The notes under the pieces are model-generated. The model searched no databases. It saw only the letters and a program-made list of their open reading frames with translations, and was not told the DNA's origin. Shown here piece by piece: positions 59,801-64,000 of a DNA stretch of 64,000 nt. Where the stretch lies: the NCBI RefSeq assembly GCF_024323335.1, contig NC_066579.1, positions 239,429,475 through 239,493,474 on the forward strand, given 5' to 3'. How positions within the stretch are numbered: position 1 is the first letter of the stretch; each line of letters opens with the position of its first letter. The translations under genes and the position numbers were made by a program. Origin of the DNA: Lathyrus oleraceus (lineage: Eukaryota > Streptophyta > Magnoliopsida > Fabales > Fabaceae).

Positions 59801-60336
59801 CCCGGTCTCTGGTTAGGAGAGTGTTTTACCCTTGGTAAGGGGAACTACGTCGCCCTGATTCTCATACCAAATGAGATACGTAGGCAGGAGGTTGAGAGCA
59901 ATCTCTCCATTCACCCTTTTCTTTGTTTTCGCGTGTGTTCACCCTTATTCTCGACTTGTGTTTACCGTTTCGAGCCTTTGTTTCCGGCATTTGCTGGCGT
60001 TGGTGTGAGTACCCGTTTGTTCAGCGTGTGTGTGTGTGGTATGTTCATACCTTGGGGGATTTCTTCTGTTATTAGTCAGGGTTCACTAGTTGGGGTTCAC
60101 TTTGGTTACCTGTTATCCGTTCGGGGTTCGCCTATATTGGCTTGGGGTTCATATTGGGGTTCATCTTCGGGGTTCATTGGTGATGATTGTTCTTCATATT
60201 GGGGTTCATCTTTGGGGTTCATTTGTGGTGACTGGTTATACATATTGTGAGTTTATTCAGGATTTGGTTACTTTGTTGAGGTCCGTTCTGATAACCTTTT
60301 TCTTTGGTGTTCGCTGGTTAGCGTTTGTTATTGTTA

Positions 60337-60444
60337 GGAGTCGGGTGTAAGTCCATGTATTAGCATCCTGTTTCCTTTTTGTTATTGTTAGGAGTCGGGT
60401 GTAAGTCCATGTATTGGCATTCTGTTTCCTTTTGGGTGTTTCTT
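60337..60444 (+). repeat. 54-bp tandem repeat, two units, C 3' LTR
   Basis: Units start at 60337 and 60391; same sequence as in the 5' LTR at 42127 and 42181. Confidence 0.85.
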
Positions 60445-60964
60445 TTGACGTCTCAGCGCCCTTTTTGGTGTCTTGTTTCAGCGTGCGTTATCCGAGCTAC
60501 GAGTGCTCTGATTCTCCTCTGGATAGAGAAGATACGTAGGCATAGGATGCCATGTCCTAGCGAGCATGTCCCCTTTTCCCGAACTACGTCGACTCTGATG
60601 TTTGTTTCTGACAAACTACGTAGGCCCAGGATGCAACATCCTGCCGAGTCCACTTCCTCCATCTTCTTTCTCTCCCCCACCTGTTTATTGTTCCAGTTTG
60701 TGCAGTTTCTTTGAGCAGTTTATTAGCAGCCCTTTCCTTTTCTTTGAGCTATCTTTTGAGCATGGATCCCGTCGAGTACGACGGACGTGAGGGGGTGCTA
60801 ATCCTTCTCCTTGCGTAACCGACTCCCGTACCTTGTAATATCTGGTCGTAAGACCGTTCCTTTCCCTTTCTTAGGTTAGTCCTGCGCTCCCTTTCCGTCA
60901 TAGGATGAATAGCGTCGATGGCGACTCTGTTTTTTCCCCGCCGATTATTTTTTGTGTCGCGACA

Positions 60965-62457
60965 AATGGGAGACGAATCAGCCTGACCTTATCCCATACA
61001 GAGATTATGCGAGGAGGATTTCAACTTTCTTTACTGAGGTTGACTTCCATCATATTCCTCGAGATGATAATCGGATGGCAGATGCTCTTGCTACGCTTGC
61101 TTCGATGATTATGGTAAAATTCTGGAATGAAGTCCCCAACATCACTGTGATGCGCTTGGATAGACCCGCTCATGTATTTGCAATTGAGGAAGTAAAAGAT
61201 GATAAGCCATGGTATTATGATATCAAGTGTTTTCTTCAAAGTCAGATTTACCCGCCTGGGGCATCTGTTAAAGATAAGAAGACTCTGAGGAGATTATCAG
61301 GCAGTTTCTACCTCAATGGTGATGTGCTTTATAAGAGGAATTTTGACATGGTTCTGCTCAAATGCGTGGATAGACACGAAGAAGACTTGTTAATGACTGA
61401 AGTCCATGAGGGTTCATTTGGCACTCATTCCAATGGACATGCCATGGCAAAGAAGATGTTGAGAGCAGGCTACTATTGACTGACAATGGAGTTTGACTGC
61501 TGCAAATATGTGAAGAAATGCCATAAGTGTTAGATTTATGTGGATAAGATTCATATTCCCCCGACACTTCTGAATGTTATTTCATCACCATGACCTTTCT
61601 CTATGTGGGGAATTGACATGATTGGCATGATAGAGCCAAAGGCGTCGAACGGTCATAGGTTTATTCTGGTAGCTATTGATTACTTCACCAAGTGGGTTGA
61701 AGCGGCATCCTATGCGAATGTGACCAGGAAGATGGTTGTAAAGTTTATCAAGAATCAACTCATATGCCGTTATGGTGTGCCAGACATGATCATTACTGAC
61801 AATGGATCTAACTTGAACAACAAGATGATGAAAGAGCTGTGTAGCGAGTTCAAGATTGCACATCATAATTCTTCTCCTTATAGACCCAAGATGAATGGGG
61901 CTGTTGAAGCTGCTAATAAGAATATCAAGAAGATTATCCAGAAGATGGTTGTTACGTACAAGGATTGGCACGAGATGCTGTCGTTTGCTTTGCACAATTA
62001 TCGTACATTTGTCCGCACTTCAACATGGGCAACCCCTTTCTCTCTTGTATATGGCATGGAGGTTATGCTCCCCGTGGAGGTCGAGATCCCATCAATGAGA
62101 GTCTTGATGGAAGCCAAGTTGACTGAGGCTGAATGGGTTCAGAGTCGTTATGACCAACTAAATTTGATAGAAGAGAAGAGATTGACTGCCATGTGCCATG
62201 TTCAGTTATATCAACAAAGGATGAAGAAAGCCTTTGATAAGAAGGTCAAGCCTCGTGTGTTCCAAGAAGGTGACTTCGTGCTCAAGAAAGTCTTGTCTTT
62301 CGCGCCCGATTCCATGGGAAAGTGGACTCCAAACTATGAAGGTCCATATGTTGTTAAGAGAGCCTTTTCAGGCGGTGCTTTGATACTTACGACTATGGAT
62401 GAGGAGGATTTCACTCGTCCTGTGAATTCAGATGCAGTCAAGAAATACTTCTCCTAA
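60965..62457 (+). pseudogene. A aRH tail and integrase, three stops
   Basis: Starts at the residues ETNQPDLIPYRDYARR of aRH and keeps the last catalytic Asp (MADALATL, near 61080). INT: HHCC finger about 61405-61530; Asp in IDYFTKW (near 61678), Asp in TDNGSN (near 61798) and Glu in GAVEAANKN (near 61906) all present. Stops TGA 61477, TAG 61531 and TGA 61591 lie in one frame; B has TGG at the first and third. The tail ends VKKYFS with stop TAA 62455-62457. From 61603 the frame is open. Confidence 0.87.
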
Positions 62458-62477
62458 AATAAAAACAGAATAGCTCG

Positions 62478-62740
<263 letters not shown>

Positions 62741-64000
62741 AAAAATTAGGGATTTGGCAAGTAACTGCATCCTGACAAGACTTTGTTCTACAAGCCGTCT
62801 TCTGTTAAAGATTCTCGCTCAGTCGACGTCAACTGAAGCTTCAAATACATTGGATTCAGAGTTGGTGGAGAAATGGTCATTATGTTCAATGTAGCCCTTT
62901 TCCAATATACATCCCCAATTTCAAATTTGTAAAGATCCATGGAGTCTTGCCATTTAAAGACTACCATTCTATCAAATAAATTTGAGCCTTTATCCAATTC
63001 TTTGCACTCTTATTTGTTTCTGTTTAACAAATATTTGCATGTTTTAATTGATAAATATCATTGTTTTAAACAAATCAAGTTTTCATAAACTGTTTTTAAA
63101 CAAAGTGAACATTCACAATGACTGAAAAAGATATATTGGAACATCTTCAGTGCTCTCCCAAGGATAGCATGATCTCCAAAAGGGTAAGACATTTTGTTCA
63201 TATTCCTGGCATGTTTATATCCTCTTTCATCATCTTTCAGATTGTCTCCTCAGTAAGCGCAGGGAAAGATAATGCACCACCAAACTCCCAGAGAGTCTGG
63301 AGTTCTGGTCTCGGTCTTCTAACTCCCTAGTAGGTCTGGGTCTAACATCTGTGTTTTATCAAATATATGGTTGTCATCCCTTGTGGGGATTGACCTAAAA
63401 TCCCTTATAGATTGATAAATTGATATGCTATTTTCTTCGAGGAAGTGGGTGGTCTCTCCTCATTATGAATGGAAATCTCCCGCAGAGTGAGCAGGGATTC
63501 CCAGCATAAGCGGAACTTTCAGTAGGTTGGTTTGTAGCTTATCCCCGGTGGATTCGCATACATTAATCCCCATCAAGCTTTCTTATCACTCATCCTCAGT
63601 AGGGTTGCTCACATTAGACTTTCCCCTCAGTCGGTTCGCCAACAAATTATCTCCAGCATGGTCACCTACAGGTTATTCCTCAATTTAGTCATCAGCAATC
63701 TTATCCCCAGTGGAGTTGCCTGATCAGAGCCTGATTGTTTGTTATTTCTTCCGTCTTGGATAAGTTTCTTCCTGGAAAAGCTGGTGTTGAAGATGTTTAT
63801 TTCCTTCTCTAGCGGAGCAGTTGTCTCCTTCTCCTCGGCAGAGATGTTTCTCCAGCAGATATGAGGAAATTTGTGATTATTGGAACGTCTGTTTGGTGGA
63901 TATTCCCCATAGAGTTTCATATCTTTCCTTGATAAGTTCCCCAATAGAGTTGCTTCTATGGTAGATCTTATCCGTGTTGAGCTCTCTGGCAATGGCTCTA
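62741..64000 (+). other. A 3' UTR (to window end)
   Basis: Similar to B 30400 onward (for example CAGTGCTCTCCCAAGG at 63149, as in B at 30799), then CCCCAGTGGAGTTGCC-type motifs. No conserved ORF. The 3' LTR of A is not reached. Confidence 0.65.

Larger units (their letters stand above)
39729..60964 (+). mobile_element. Ogre-like Ty3/gypsy element C
   Basis: Truncated 5' LTR, PBS, leader, ORF1, gag-PR, intron, RT-RH-aRH-INT, 3' UTR and complete 3' LTR. All coding domains are present with stops and two small frameshifts. It belongs to a different Ogre subfamily from A/B, with a longer LTR and a diverged ORF1. Its right end joins the A coding region at AATGG (60965). Confidence 0.88.
55461..60964 (+). 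repeat. C 3' LTR (5504 bp, complete)
   Basis: Starts TGTAACACCTC and ends GTCGCGACA. Its distal 2.86 kb matches 39723-42754 closely. TATAAGTA is at 56869 and the telo-box at 56880. A GC-rich block with CGGAGAAGACGACC, shared with B's LTR, is near 57525. It has the GGGGTTCA cluster 60078-60221, 54-bp repeats at 60337 and 60391, the GGGTGCTAATCCTTC module near 60792, and an 11-base PBS match TGGCGACTCTG at 60919-60929. No gene seen. Confidence 0.88.

Overview
The window is plant nuclear DNA made almost entirely of Ty3/gypsy LTR retrotransposons of the Tat lineage, Ogre type. The supporting traits are: an extra ORF1 upstream of gag; a short intron between protease and reverse transcriptase; two RNase H modules (a degenerate gypsy one and an archaeal-type one); very long LTRs; and a primer-binding site TGGCGACTCTGCTGGGGA, consistent with the tRNA-Arg primer known for Ogre. 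Such copies are typical of large legume genomes (Fabeae: pea, vetch, faba bean, lentil). The species is inferred, not shown. I found no host protein gene, rRNA, tRNA or CRISPR array.

Layout. Z (1-5229) is the 3' part of an Ogre copy with two internal deletions in pol and a short 3' LTR. A (5230-17852, resuming 60965-64000) is an older copy: 5'-truncated LTR, PBS 8048, ORF1 split by a solo LTR (10209-11935), gag-PR in one frame broken only by stop codons, intron, and RT-RH running into the archaeal RNase H (aRH). Inside A's aRH lies a block of two later insertions, B and C. B (17853-39728) has a complete 5' LTR, PBS 22196, ORF1, gag interrupted by a solo LTR (26888-28269), an in-frame deletion of PR and RT, then aRH-INT, a long repetitive 3' UTR with a 2-kb insert, and a 3'-truncated 3' LTR. 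C (39729-60964) has a 5'-truncated 5' LTR, PBS 42757, ORF1, gag-PR, intron, RT-RH-aRH-INT, 3' UTR and a 5.5-kb 3' LTR. B and C meet at a 5-base microhomology inside their LTRs. About 170 bp of A's aRH is missing between its left and right halves. Two nearby insertions followed by one deletion from B's 3' LTR into C's 5' LTR explain everything seen.

Working parts shared by the copies. ORF1 is a protein of unknown function with a globular core and coiled-coil tail. Gag has a retrotransposon gag domain and a CX2HX5HX4C knuckle. PR carries DTGSS. In A, C and Z the PR stop codon lies inside the GTAA of the putative 5' splice site, so an unspliced RNA should end after PR and a spliced RNA should read on into RT-INT. 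Just after the INT stop every copy has a chain of stem-loops whose stems covary between copies, separated by GGCAAAAAT-type spacers. This is the most interesting possibly undescribed element here. No copy is intact. Where the ancestral codon can be read from another copy, most stop codons are CAG/CAA to TAG/TAA or TGG to TGA changes, as expected from methylcytosine decay.
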